DNA of 64,000 nt, from contig NZ_JAKLTS010000009.1 in the NCBI RefSeq assembly GCF_022012445.1, forward strand, positions 1-64,000, written 5' to 3'. The position numbers and the translations under genes are program-made. The stretch comes from Massilia sp. TS11 (GTDB lineage Bacteria; Pseudomonadota; Gammaproteobacteria; Burkholderiales; Burkholderiaceae_D). The notes beneath the pieces are model-generated. The model saw only the letters and a program-made list of their open reading frames with translations. It had not been told where the DNA came from and made no database searches. Below are positions 10,187 to 16,681 of the stretch, piece after piece; the stretch's first letter is position 1, and each line of letters begins with the position of its first letter.

Positions 10187-10687
10187 ATGGACACCATCAC
10201 CGTCCGCTTCACTACCCGCTGGCCATGGAACCCTATCAGCCTGGCCGTAGCGCGTCTAACCGGTTCCCGCCAGTGGTCGCACTGCATGCTGATCATCGGT
10301 ACCGAGGCATTCGAGGCATCGATGACGCACGGTTGCCGGGTGGTGCACATCGACGAGGCTATGCGCGGCGTCGTGGCGTGGCGTGACATGCTGGTGCCTG
10401 TTCCGAACTTGGCCGCCGCACTGGCCTTTGGCTATGCGCAGAACGGCCGCCCGTATGACTGGGCCGGCGCGCTGGCGCTGCCGCTTCTGGCTAGTGAGGA
10501 CTGGGCTGACGATCGCAGCTGGTGGTGCAGCGAGCTGGTGTTCTCCATGCTCGGCGCAGGCGGCACCTGGGTGCTCGACCCGACCGAGGCCCGCCGCGTC
10601 ACACCGAATGACCTCCACCAGGTCAACTATCCGAAGGGCGCGATCATCCGCGCCCGCCACATTTCCAACCGCCCAAACCCTGCGTAA
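10187..10687 (+). CDS. Permuted papain-like (YiiX/NlpC-P60 superfamily) phage enzyme (166 aa)
   Basis: The start at 10187 is chosen because it lies 2 nt after the preceding stop and gives MDTITVRFTTR; the longer open frame overlaps the upstream gene. The order of motifs fits a permuted NlpC/P60 enzyme: SHCMLIIG (His first, about residue 31), then GRPYDWAGALALPL, then WWCSELVFSML with the candidate Cys near residue 114. Such proteins cleave peptide or amide bonds in cell wall or lipids. In phages they sit between tail and lysis genes. The exact substrate is unknown. Confidence 0.75.
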   Translation: MDTITVRFTTRWPWNPISLAVARLTGSRQWSHCMLIIGTEAFEASMTHGCRVVHIDEAMRGVVAWRDMLVPVPNLAAALAFGYAQNGRPYDWAGALALPLLASEDWADDRSWWCSELVFSMLGAGGTWVLDPTEARRVTPNDLHQVNYPKGAIIRARHISNRPNPA

Positions 10688-10696
10688 AGGACCGCC

Positions 10697-10882
10697 ATGC
10701 CAGAAGAAACCCGCAATTTGACCGACGCCGACGTGAAGGCAATCGCCGACGAGATGGAGACGCGCATGGTCAACCGCTTTTACAACGACCTCGGGCGCGG
10801 AGTCTGGGGCATGGTGTGGAAGGCCATCATCGTGGCTTTGATCGGCCTGGCCGCGCTCGGCTCGGTGAAGGGCATCAAATGA
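10697..10882 (+). CDS. Small phage membrane protein, holin-like (61 aa)
   Basis: The first 38 residues are charged (DADVKAIADEMETRM), followed by one transmembrane helix (about residues 39-58, VWKAIIVALIGLAALGSV) and a basic tail. It overlaps the endolysin start by ATGA. Small single-helix proteins directly before the endolysin are usually holins or pinholins; that role is inferred from position. An AAGGA ribosome-binding site lies just upstream. Confidence 0.7.
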   Translation: MPEETRNLTDADVKAIADEMETRMVNRFYNDLGRGVWGMVWKAIIVALIGLAALGSVKGIK

Positions 10883-11322
10883 AGCTCTCACTGAACTTCA
10901 CGCTCGAGGAGCTGACCTTCTCCCAGACCGCTACTCGCCTCGGTATCGACAATACTCCTGGCCCCGATGTGATCGAGAACCTGCGGCGTATCGCCCAGCT
11001 TCTCGAGCGCGTCCGGGTGCTGGTGGGCGGCCCGATCGTCGTCTCCAGCGGGTACCGCTCGCCGGCGCTGAACGCTGCTGTCGGCGGCGCTCAGGATCCG
11101 CCCAGCGCGCATACGCTGGGACTGGCCGCTGACATCACGACGCCACGCATGACGCCCAAGGCGCTCGCAATCCTGATCCGCGACAGCGGCATCGAGTTTG
11201 ATCAGGTCATCCATGAGGGAACGTGGGTGCATATCGGCTTGCGCGCCGGCCAACTGCGGCGCCAGGTTCTGACCGCGCAATTCAATGGCGGCCGGGCCAC
11301 ATACACCGAGGGCGTCGCATGA
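10879..11322 (+). CDS. Peptidase M15A family endolysin (147 aa)
   Basis: The start at 10879 overlaps the previous stop by 4 nt. The family motifs are visible: SSGYRSPALNAAVGG, then SAHTLGLAADI with the zinc-binding SxHxxGxAxD pattern, and a final WVHIGL with the third zinc histidine. M15A enzymes are zinc D-Ala-D-Ala carboxypeptidases or endopeptidases that cut peptidoglycan cross-bridges. It has no signal peptide, so it needs the neighbouring holin-like proteins to reach the wall. Confidence 0.92.
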   Translation: MKLSLNFTLEELTFSQTATRLGIDNTPGPDVIENLRRIAQLLERVRVLVGGPIVVSSGYRSPALNAAVGGAQDPPSAHTLGLAADITTPRMTPKALAILIRDSGIEFDQVIHEGTWVHIGLRAGQLRRQVLTAQFNGGRATYTEGVA

Positions 11323-11573
11323 ACTGGCTTCGTGAATCGATTTCCGATGGCCGCACCGGGCGCGCATCGAGCAAGCGGGTGGCGATGCTGCTGGCCACAC
11401 TGGCCCTGGCGCTGGCCGTGGTCATCCTTGCAGCTGCCGCCGTCTTCGGGCGCGACGTAGCGGCAGCCATAGCGGCAGTGGCAGTGCCGCTGGCAGGCAT
11501 TGGTGGTGGTGCCTATGTTGGCGGCAAGAGTGCCGAGCGGCGGCGCGATGAAGATGGGGGCGCCAATGGGTAG
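11319..11573 (+). CDS. Phage holin-like two-helix membrane protein (84 aa)
   Basis: The start at 11319 overlaps the endolysin stop by ATGA. Two hydrophobic segments (about residues 22-42 and 46-68, the second Gly/Ala-rich) are followed by a highly charged tail (KSAERRRDEDGG). This layout is common for class II holins and antiholins encoded after the endolysin. With the 61-aa protein before the endolysin, the cassette has two candidates; which one is the holin cannot be decided from sequence. Confidence 0.7.
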   Translation: MNWLRESISDGRTGRASSKRVAMLLATLALALAVVILAAAAVFGRDVAAAIAAVAVPLAGIGGGAYVGGKSAERRRDEDGGANG

Positions 11574-11931
11574 CCTCGAGACTCTGCAGGCCAAGATCAT
11601 TGCCGGCGGGCTGGCCCTGCTGGTGACACTGGCGGCCGGAGCAGCTGCCGGGGCAGTCGTCAACGGTTGGCGCCTCGAGGCTGGCCATGCCCGCGAGCTG
11701 GCCACGAAGGATCAGGAGATCTCCGGTTTGAAGGCGGCCATCGAGAAGCAGAACGGTGCCGTCGAAGGCCTGCGCGCGGCAACCGAGGCAGCTCATGGCG
11801 CACGGAAGCTGGCCGAGTCATACGCGCAGCGCGCGATCGGGACGCTCGACCAGCGCGCGGCCGCCGTCGCCGGCACCAAGGCTACCGACTGCCCGGGCGT
11901 CCTGCGCGAAGCATGGGGGGCTGGGAAATGA
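11566..11931 (+). CDS. Rz-like inner-membrane spanin (about 121 aa)
   Basis: An N-terminal transmembrane anchor (about residues 9-30) is followed by a periplasmic coiled coil (LATKDQEISGLKAAIEKQNG and onward), the standard i-spanin form. The start is taken at 11566, which overlaps the holin-like stop; 11548 or 11554 are also possible. The C-terminus contains KATDCPGVLREAW, a motif often seen at the end of Rz proteins. It pairs with the lipoprotein gene that overlaps its stop and helps fuse inner and outer membranes at lysis. Confidence 0.83.
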   Translation: MGSLETLQAKIIAGGLALLVTLAAGAAAGAVVNGWRLEAGHARELATKDQEISGLKAAIEKQNGAVEGLRAATEAAHGARKLAESYAQRAIGTLDQRAAAVAGTKATDCPGVLREAWGAGK

Positions 11932-12188
11932 TGCGCGTGATCGTGATGCTGGCCGTGGCCAGTCTGCTGCAGGCCTGCGCGACGGTGCAAAAGCCAGTCG
12001 AAGTGAAAGTGCCGGTAGCGGTCGGCTGCCTCGGGCCGAAGCCCGCACGCCCGGTCAGCAAATTCGGGCAGGGCCCATACCCTGGCGACAAGCCGGCCGC
12101 CCAGCTGGCGCTCGCCGATGCAATCGCGTGGGAAAAGTATGCAACCGGCCTCGAGGCTGCGATGGCTGGGTGCTCAGATTCTGACTAA
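11928..12188 (+). CDS. Rz1-like outer-membrane spanin lipoprotein (86 aa)
   Basis: The start at 11928 (ATGATG) overlaps the Rz stop. A short signal sequence ends in a lipobox LLQAC (Cys near residue 18), so the mature protein is a small outer-membrane lipoprotein. The mature part is short and Pro-rich (VQKPVEVKVPVAV, KPARPVSKF), typical of o-spanins. It is separate from Rz apart from the 4-nt overlap, unlike the nested Rz1 of lambda. It is the last gene of the lysis cassette. Confidence 0.83.
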   Translation: MMRVIVMLAVASLLQACATVQKPVEVKVPVAVGCLGPKPARPVSKFGQGPYPGDKPAAQLALADAIAWEKYATGLEAAMAGCSDSD

Positions 12189-12209
12189 TTCAGTGTGAGG
12201 CGATATGCA

Positions 12210-12485
12210 TCAAGAGCTGGGCCCTTGACTCGCCTCCCACCGATCGATGCATGGGTCCGCTTTACGCTTCGCTAACTCAATTAGCCCTTCGATTGTCCAT
12301 GAAAGTTGAAGGTCAATCAGGCTGGTTTCGCAGTCGCCATATCGATTCGTTAGGCGTAGGGTGAAGGATGCCCCTAGCCCTTGTGATGTCTGCTTCGCTG
12401 GCGTGAACCGAAGAAAGCAATTTCGGTATTCGACGTCATCGATCGGGGTCATCACCGAGCCCTTGCCCGGGCTTTGATCCATCAT
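12210..12485 (-). CDS. Unknown small protein, third gene of the prophage ATPase/STAS operon (91 aa)
   Basis: Its start (ATGATGGAT at 12485) overlaps the stop of the STAS-like gene by ATGA, so it is translationally coupled to that operon. The sequence is soluble and mixed, with a beta-rich core (YRNCFLRFTPAKQ, FTLRLTNRYGDCET) and a helix (LIELAKRKADPC). No family is recognised. Coupling to a GHKL ATPase and a STAS-like protein makes it a candidate third partner or effector. It converges with the lysis genes; only 21 nt separate it from the Rz1 stop. Confidence 0.65.
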   Translation of the reverse strand: MMDQSPGKGSVMTPIDDVEYRNCFLRFTPAKQTSQGLGASFTLRLTNRYGDCETSLIDLQLSWTIEGLIELAKRKADPCIDRWEASQGPSS

Positions 12486-12775
12486 GCGGCCCCGCACCGG
12501 GTTAGGATCACATGACGAACAAGCGGACGGGCATTCGCAGCAACGTTTACCAGCTTAACCCGGTTCTTGAAATCGATCAGGCCAATCTGGGCTGCCAGGC
12601 GACCAATGCACTCGTCCGCAAAGGACGGCGTGAGGCTTTGATCGTGGAAGTCTATTTCGATGTGATCGTGCTCGTGGAGCAGGTCAAGCAGTTGCTGACG
12701 CGCTTGTGCACCCACCGGCCGAGTTGTGAGTTCGGTGGCAAGCGACATTATGTCTACGCTAAAAGAAGTCATCAT
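12482..12775 (-). CDS. STAS-like (DUF4325-type) protein in prophage cargo (97 aa)
   Basis: The start is set at the MM at 12775/12772, preceded by a GAGGGG ribosome-binding site inside the end of the ATPase gene. The longer open frame is not supported. The core HIEIDFHDQSLTPSFADECIGRL matches the DUF4325 pattern, in which a beta strand ending in DF is followed by SFADE. STAS-like folds act as partners of GHKL kinases in anti-anti-sigma switches (SpoIIAA/RsbV type); that comparison is fold-level inference. A conserved Ser precedes FADE. The overlap with the ATPase indicates coupled expression. Confidence 0.75.
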   Translation of the reverse strand: MMTSFSVDIMSLATELTTRPVGAQARQQLLDLLHEHDHIEIDFHDQSLTPSFADECIGRLAAQIGLIDFKNRVKLVNVAANARPLVRHVILTRCGAA

Positions 12776-13616
12776 CGTCGATCCCCTCAGGAAGTGGAAG
12801 TTGGCGATAAACATCACCAATATCCATACGCCCACACAAGTCCCATTCGATAACAATGAGAGTACCACTCCATGGGACTTTTGTCTCAAACGTCTGGATT
12901 AAGCCGTTCCTTGTAACAAAAACTTCATCGCCAGAGTGAACGTAAAGCATCCCTCCGTTCTGCTCAAGAAGCATTCTCGCGACGGCAAGACCGTAGCCGC
13001 TGTGCCCATTTCCTGGCTTGCTCGTGATCCCGTACTCGGTTGCCATTGCGCAGGAATTCTCCGTTTGAAGGCGGGTCCAAAGTGACAAGTTTTGCTTTAA
13101 AGACGTTCGAATGCCGATTCCCGAATCGACCAAAGCAATTTGCCCCTTCATCCCTCCGCCCCAAATCTGAGCGCATATGGCACCATAAACACCGTCAGGC
13201 ACTGCGGCATGTGCATAGCAATTGCCAATCAACTCGCGTAGCATCGTTTGAAGTGCGTCGACAGTTTCTGGAGTATCGCAAACGGATGCCAAAAGACGGC
13301 CTATCTTCCCTGCAATCGCCTCAATTCCGCGCTCATCGTTCAAGAGCTCAATTGGATGATACCTCCCGCCAAGACGAACTTTTGGCCCATAGGGTGACGG
13401 TATGCCAAGTGCATCCCATAGCTGCATGGTGTCGGCGTAGCTATCAAACTTTGAGCCCAGTGAAATATCCGCAAGCTGACGGTGTCGCAGCACATGTGCA
13501 AGCGTCGCAAGGTGATATGGCTTAAGGAACTTTGGGCTTTTGCAAGTTCCAGTCCTTTGTAATTTATCAAGGTCACCAAGCCAATTGCTGATGTCACTGA
13601 CTAAAGTAAATTCCAT
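12759..13616 (-). CDS. GHKL-type ATP-binding protein in prophage cargo (285 aa)
   Basis: The C-terminal half is a Bergerat-fold ATPase. The N box is MLRELIGNCYAHA (Glu/Asn near residues 127-131), the G1 box is ALVDSGIGI and the G2 box is GNGHSGYGLAVARMLLEQ. There is no HisKA dimerisation helix with a phospho-His and no transmembrane segment, so it is a cytoplasmic switch ATPase and not a sensor kinase. The N-terminal 110 residues are helical and unknown. It leads a three-gene operon with a STAS-like protein and a small partner. The region is clearly more AT-rich than the chromosome, which suggests transfer. Confidence 0.8.
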   Translation of the reverse strand: MEFTLVSDISNWLGDLDKLQRTGTCKSPKFLKPYHLATLAHVLRHRQLADISLGSKFDSYADTMQLWDALGIPSPYGPKVRLGGRYHPIELLNDERGIEAIAGKIGRLLASVCDTPETVDALQTMLRELIGNCYAHAAVPDGVYGAICAQIWGGGMKGQIALVDSGIGIRTSLKQNLSLWTRLQTENSCAMATEYGITSKPGNGHSGYGLAVARMLLEQNGGMLYVHSGDEVFVTRNGLIQTFETKVPWSGTLIVIEWDLCGRMDIGDVYRQLPLPEGIDDDDFF

Positions 13617-13691
13617 TGCCCCGTGAGAGATTCAAAATTTCCATTCTATACAGTTGAGTTGGGAAAAGTTCCGCGAATTGTCACTGGCATT

Positions 13692-13697
13692 TATACT
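13692..13697 (+). promoter_or_regulatory. Possible -10 element overlapping the SOS box
   Basis: TATACT lies 6 nt before the ATG at 13704 and overlaps the left arm of the LexA-like box. If it is used, transcription would begin at or next to the ATG, giving a leaderless or near-leaderless mRNA. The -35 region is weak (TTCCGC at 13669-13674), so this is tentative. Confidence 0.4.
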
Positions 13698-13713
13698 GTT
13701 TGGATGTACAGTA
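13694..13713 (+). promoter_or_regulatory. LexA (SOS) box
   Basis: The sequence is TACTGT, eight bases, then ACAGTA. It is a perfect match to the CTGT-N8-ACAG consensus known for proteobacterial LexA, with symmetric TA flanks. The box spans the start codon of the gene at 13704 and lies 78 nt upstream of the divergent ATPase operon, so it could repress one or both. Confidence 0.75.
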
Positions 13714-14042
13714 CAGTCAAACGCCTCCGCGTCGTCGGCCGCCGCCGTTCTGACCGGGATATCAGTGCAGATCCGGGCATCGCCGGAGACCTGAGCATGG
13801 CCATGGTCGGCCGCAACTACGTGCTGGCTATCTGTGGGCCGAATCACAGCGCGATGGGCCCATGCCTATACGATGCGCGCCTGGTTACGATCAGTGGCGA
13901 TCGGATGCTCTTTGAGGGAGTCGAGCGCGTAGGTGATGAGGCAAACCGCGAGGCCGAGTCCCATATGCAGGAATGGGCGGTTCACGTCACCCTCAAGCTG
14001 CCGGCGAGCTTCGGCGCCGTGCATGGTCACAGCAACGTCTAG
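13704..14042 (+). CDS. SOS-box-controlled prophage protein of unknown function (112 aa)
   Basis: The chosen start (MYSTVKRLRVV) lies inside the SOS box; an upstream ATG at 13623 in the same frame would run through the promoter and is less likely. The protein is small, soluble and mixed alpha/beta, with a central AMVGRNYVLAICG strand pair and a C-terminal EWAVHVTLKLP. No family is recognised. Its stop overlaps the stop of the convergent small gene at 14039 (shared CTAG). SOS control suggests induction with the prophage or a DNA-damage-linked cargo role. Confidence is moderate because length and start are uncertain. Confidence 0.6.
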   Translation: MYSTVKRLRVVGRRRSDRDISADPGIAGDLSMAMVGRNYVLAICGPNHSAMGPCLYDARLVTISGDRMLFEGVERVGDEANREAESHMQEWAVHVTLKLPASFGAVHGHSNV

Positions 14043-14230
14043 AACCGGCGCCAACGCCTTTGCCATGGCCGCGTGAGAACACGCAGGGCCACATCAATCG
14101 GAATACCGCCGGCGGCCAGCTGGCGCGCAGCAGCAGGTATCCCCTCCACTTCAGCCACGACCTGGGCGAACAGCACCAGCCGCGTCATCTCGCGGCGCTC
14201 ACTCGCCCTGCCGTCCCGGCCTCTCTTCAT
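14039..14230 (-). CDS. Small basic hypothetical protein (63 aa)
   Basis: The start at 14230 gives MKRGRDGRASERREMTR followed by a helical stretch (LVLFAQVVAEVEGIPAAARQLAAGG) and a basic end (LRVLTRPWQRRWRRF). The IPxxxALRVLTRP pattern recalls small orphan proteins of Burkholderiales with no known role; that similarity is from memory. The stop codon overlaps that of the convergent gene, a layout usual for real neighbours. An overlapping plus-strand frame exists, but its composition is not protein-like. Confidence 0.5.
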   Translation of the reverse strand: MKRGRDGRASERREMTRLVLFAQVVAEVEGIPAAARQLAAGGIPIDVALRVLTRPWQRRWRRF

Positions 14231-14478
14231 GCCCGCAGAGTACTCGCGGCGCGCCAAGCACAGTTGACCCTCCTCACACCGCACCCATCAAAAGAATTGC
14301 CGCCTATTTCAAGCCATACTCAGGCTTTGCGCCTTGAGTTGTCCTATGACAATCTGCGCAGGCTGTTAAGAAACAAACAATTAAAATTGAAGCGCACCAA
14401 AAATCAGTGCGCATGGGTAGACCGGAGAAAGAACGGCCAGTCGGCGTGGCCGCCATTTAATCCACTTTGAGGAACACG
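14231..14478. other. AT-rich intergenic stretch without a recognised gene
   Basis: About 250 bases hold no convincing reading frame. A short inverted repeat (GCGCAC at 14392-14397 with GTGCGC at 14407-14412) lies 67 nt before the next start and could be an operator or a weak hairpin. Upstream of it the DNA is markedly AT-rich, compatible with a promoter for the gene at 14479. Confidence 0.4.
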
Positions 14479-14769
14479 ATGAAATACCGAAATACCGCCG
14501 ACAAATCGAACGGCCAACACCCTGCCGTCGATGAAGTCGCAGCAGTCTGCATGCACGTCCTGTGCTTCGCTTCTTGGTACCGCGCACACGAGCGCCAAAT
14601 CGTCTTGATGGACCGAGGTGCTGCCGCAACGATTGCCGATGTCATATCGGACGCAACCGGGACAGCGAGGCGATTACTGAGAGCGCGCCGAGTTACCCAT
14701 CCTGAGCTCTCAGACTTCGACTGGACGCCGGCTGTCAGAACCGACACTTGCAACGAAGACGACATGTAA
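14479..14769 (+). CDS. Hypothetical prophage-end protein (96 aa)
   Basis: An in-frame ATG at 14479 is preceded by a good GAGGA ribosome-binding site, so this start is preferred to the upstream TTG. The protein is soluble with a helical middle (AAATIADVISDATGTARRLLRARRV) and an acidic C-terminus. No family is recognised. It is the last phage-like gene before the chromosomal operon and stands alone on the plus strand. Confidence 0.55.
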   Translation: MKYRNTADKSNGQHPAVDEVAAVCMHVLCFASWYRAHERQIVLMDRGAAATIADVISDATGTARRLLRARRVTHPELSDFDWTPAVRTDTCNEDDM

Positions 14770-15132
14770 TCCCGCCTACAAAGCGCCGACCTGATGGTAT
14801 TTCTGATGGTATCTTGGCGCTACCGTTTCTCTAACCTATTGATTTCCCTGAATTTGGTCCCTCCGGTAGATTCCAGCCGGGGACCATCACTGGGCCAGCC
14901 GTGCCAAGGCAGTCAGCAGCGCGACAAGCGTCGCAAACTGGCCAATGGCCAGGCCAATATCCACTGCAGCTGGCGCGCGAGGCGCTTATTCACGCGCAGC
15001 CCGACTTGATGCAGCTTCTTGGCGATGGCGAGCTCGATCCGGCTGGCTTCCGGCGAAGTAGCTTCAATAGACGTCCCCGTATCGACTTTATGCGAAGCGG
15101 GTCCTGCAGGCCCACACGATACCCTTCAGCAC
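14770..15132. other. Prophage/chromosome junction region; no intact gene
   Basis: About 360 bases without an intact gene. A 9-bp direct repeat (TGATGGTAT) occurs at 14792-14800 and 14804-14812. A hairpin with 7-bp arms TGGTCCC/GGGACCA spans 14855-14886. On the minus strand, an open frame without a usual start codon (stop at 14913-14915, open back to 15125) encodes about 70 residues including IELAIAKKLHQVGLRVNKRL; it could be the tail of a disrupted gene. The right attachment site probably lies here, but its core cannot be identified without the left end. Confidence 0.4.
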
Positions 15133-15522
15133 TCAGGGCAACACGGCCGTGACTTCGATCTCGACGCGCGCAGCCTCCTCCATCAGGCCGCTGACCTGCA
15201 CGGCCGTCATGGCCGGATAGTGGCGGCCGATCAGCTCGCGGTAGATGGCGCCAACCTCCTTGCCGGCCGCCAGGTACTCACCCTTGTCGAGCACATACCA
15301 GGTCATGCGCACAATGTGCTCGGGCCGCGCGCCGGCTTCGGCCAGCACGGCCACGACATTGGCGAGCGCCTGGCGCACCTGGCCGGCAAAATCCGTGGTC
15401 TGGAACTGCTTGTTGGCGTCCCAGCCGACCATCCCGCTGATAAACACCATGCGCCCGCTGGCGGCCACGCCATTGGCGTAACCGCTTGGACGCGCCCAGC
15501 CCGGAGGCTGCAGAATCTCCAT
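15133..15522 (-). CDS. Rid (YjgF/YER057c/UK114) family protein (129 aa)
   Basis: Length and fold pattern match the Rid family: GYANGVAASGRMVFISGMVGW, QVRQALANVVAVLAEAG, VRMTWYVLDKGEYLA. Many Rid proteins are enamine/imine deaminases. Here the conserved Arg of RidA (PARSCVEV in E. coli) is replaced: the segment reads PAMTAVQV, so the classical imine deaminase residue is missing. It is the last gene of the aryl-CoA operon, 9 nt after the acyl-CoA dehydrogenase. Context suggests a step on an amino- or imino-acyl intermediate, or a more specialised Rid role as in 2-aminomuconate deaminase-like members. Confidence 0.88.
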   Translation of the reverse strand: MEILQPPGWARPSGYANGVAASGRMVFISGMVGWDANKQFQTTDFAGQVRQALANVVAVLAEAGARPEHIVRMTWYVLDKGEYLAAGKEVGAIYRELIGRHYPAMTAVQVSGLMEEAARVEIEVTAVLP

Positions 15523-15531
15523 GATTTCCTT

Positions 15532-16680
15532 TCAGTTGTGCTCGCGCAGCAGCTCGCGCGCGATGATCAGTTGCTGGACTTCGGTCGCGCCTTCGTAGAT
15601 GCGCAGCGCGCGGATCTCGCGGTACAGGCGCTCGACCGGGTGCTCGCTGACGACACCGAGGCCGCCGAACAGCTGCACCGCATGGTCGATCACCTGCTGC
15701 GCCGTTTCAGTGGCCGTCATCTTGGCCATGGCCGCCTCGCGCGTGACCTTGCGGCCCTGGTCGCGCTGCCAGGCGGCGCGGTAGGTCAGCAAGGCGCTGC
15801 TGTCGATATCAGTGGCCATCTGGGCCAGCTTGGCCTGGGTCAGCTGGAAGTCGGCCAGCACCTGCCCGAACATGCTGCGCGTGCGCGCATGGGCGAGCGC
15901 CTCGTCGAGCGCGCGCCGGGCAAAGCCCAGCGCGGCCGCCGCCACCGAGGTGCGAAACACGTCGAGCGTGGCCATCGCCACCTTGAAGCCCTGCCCCGCC
16001 TCGCCCAGCCGGGCGCCGGCCGGCAGGCGGCAGTCACGCAGGCGCAGGCGCGCCAGCGGATGCGGCGCGATCACCTGGATGCGCTCGGCGATCTCGAAAC
16101 CGGGCGTGGCCGCATCGATGATAAAGGCGCTGATGCCGCGCGCGCCCGGCTGCTCGCCGGTGCGGGCGAACAGCACATAGAAATCGGCGATGCCGCCATT
16201 TGAAATCCAGGTCTTTTCGCCATTGAGCACGTAGTCGTCGCCATCGCGCACGGCGGCGCACTGCATGGCGGCGACATCCGAACCGGCGCCCGGCTCGGAC
16301 AGCGCAAACGCGGCGATGGCCTCGCCGCGCGCGACCCGTTCGAGATAGCGTTCGCGCTGGGCCGCGCTGCCGAACAGGCTGATGGCGCCGGAGCCCAGGC
16401 CCTGCATGGCGAAGGCAAAATCGGCCAGGCCGTTGTGGCGCGCCAGCGTCTCGCGGATCAGGCAGATGGCGCGCGTGTCGATGCCGCTGCCATCCTGATC
16501 GACTGCATGGCGCAGCCAGCCGGCGGCGCCGAGGCGGCGCACCAGTTCGCGGCAGTCGGCATCGGCATCGCCGCTGTGGACGTCGGCCGCGTGGCGGGCC
16601 GCCCAGACATCGAGTTCGTCGGCCAGATCGGCGTGGCGCGGGTCGAAGAAGGGCCAGTCGAGGTAGGTGCGGTCGGCCAT
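15532..16680 (-). CDS. Acyl-CoA dehydrogenase of the aryl-CoA catabolic operon (382 aa)
   Basis: A full-length flavoprotein of the acyl-CoA dehydrogenase family. Signature 1 [16 protein letters not shown] lies near residue 130, the FAD/substrate region [16 protein letters not shown] follows, and the catalytic Glu is in [12 protein letters not shown] near the C-terminus. It should oxidise an acyl-CoA to the enoyl-CoA and pass electrons to ETF. It starts 1 nt after the enoyl-CoA hydratase stop. With hydratase and SDR neighbours it forms a beta-oxidation-like set for the ring-reduced product of the monooxygenase/reductase. Confidence 0.93.
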   Translation of the reverse strand: MADRTYLDWPFFDPRHADLADELDVWAARHAADVHSGDADADCRELVRRLGAAGWLRHAVDQDGSGIDTRAICLIRETLARHNGLADFAFAMQGLGSGAISLFGSAAQRERYLERVARGEAIAAFALSEPGAGSDVAAMQCAAVRDGDDYVLNGEKTWISNGGIADFYVLFARTGEQPGARGISAFIIDAATPGFEIAERIQVIAPHPLARLRLRDCRLPAGARLGEAGQGFKVAMATLDVFRTSVAAAALGFARRALDEALAHARTRSMFGQVLADFQLTQAKLAQMATDIDSSALLTYRAAWQRDQGRKVTREAAMAKMTATETAQQVIDHAVQLFGGLGVVSEHPVERLYREIRALRIYEGATEVQQLIIARELLREHN

Positions 16681-16681
16681 G

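Larger units (their letters stand above)
1..14800. mobile_element. Right part of a siphovirus-type prophage (left end outside window)
   Basis: A continuous block runs from tape measure through tail-tip proteins, endolysin, holin-like proteins and spanins, all on the plus strand and mostly joined by 4-nt ATGA overlaps. Cargo-type small genes follow. Coding is less GC-extreme than in the chromosome to the right, and ordinary metabolic genes start at 15.1 kb on the other strand. Capsid, packaging, integrase and repressor genes must lie to the left, outside the window. The right boundary is an estimate: the last phage-like gene ends at 14769 and no attachment core can be proven without the left junction. 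Confidence 0.9.

Noticed and set aside
13623..13703. An earlier ATG for the SOS-controlled prophage gene
   Set aside because: It would place the promoter and LexA box inside the coding region, and the added 27 residues do not look like a protein N-terminus.
14392..14412. A terminator made by GCGCAC/GTGCGC
   Set aside because: The loop is long and no T-run follows; it may be an operator but there is little support.
13973..14470. A 165-codon plus-strand frame in the prophage end
   Set aside because: It is a mix of His, Arg and Pro with no fold-like pattern, and it overlaps two better-supported small genes on both strands.
14855..14886. A tRNA gene fragment at the attachment region
   Set aside because: The hairpin has no T-loop or anticodon pattern and does not fold into a cloverleaf half.
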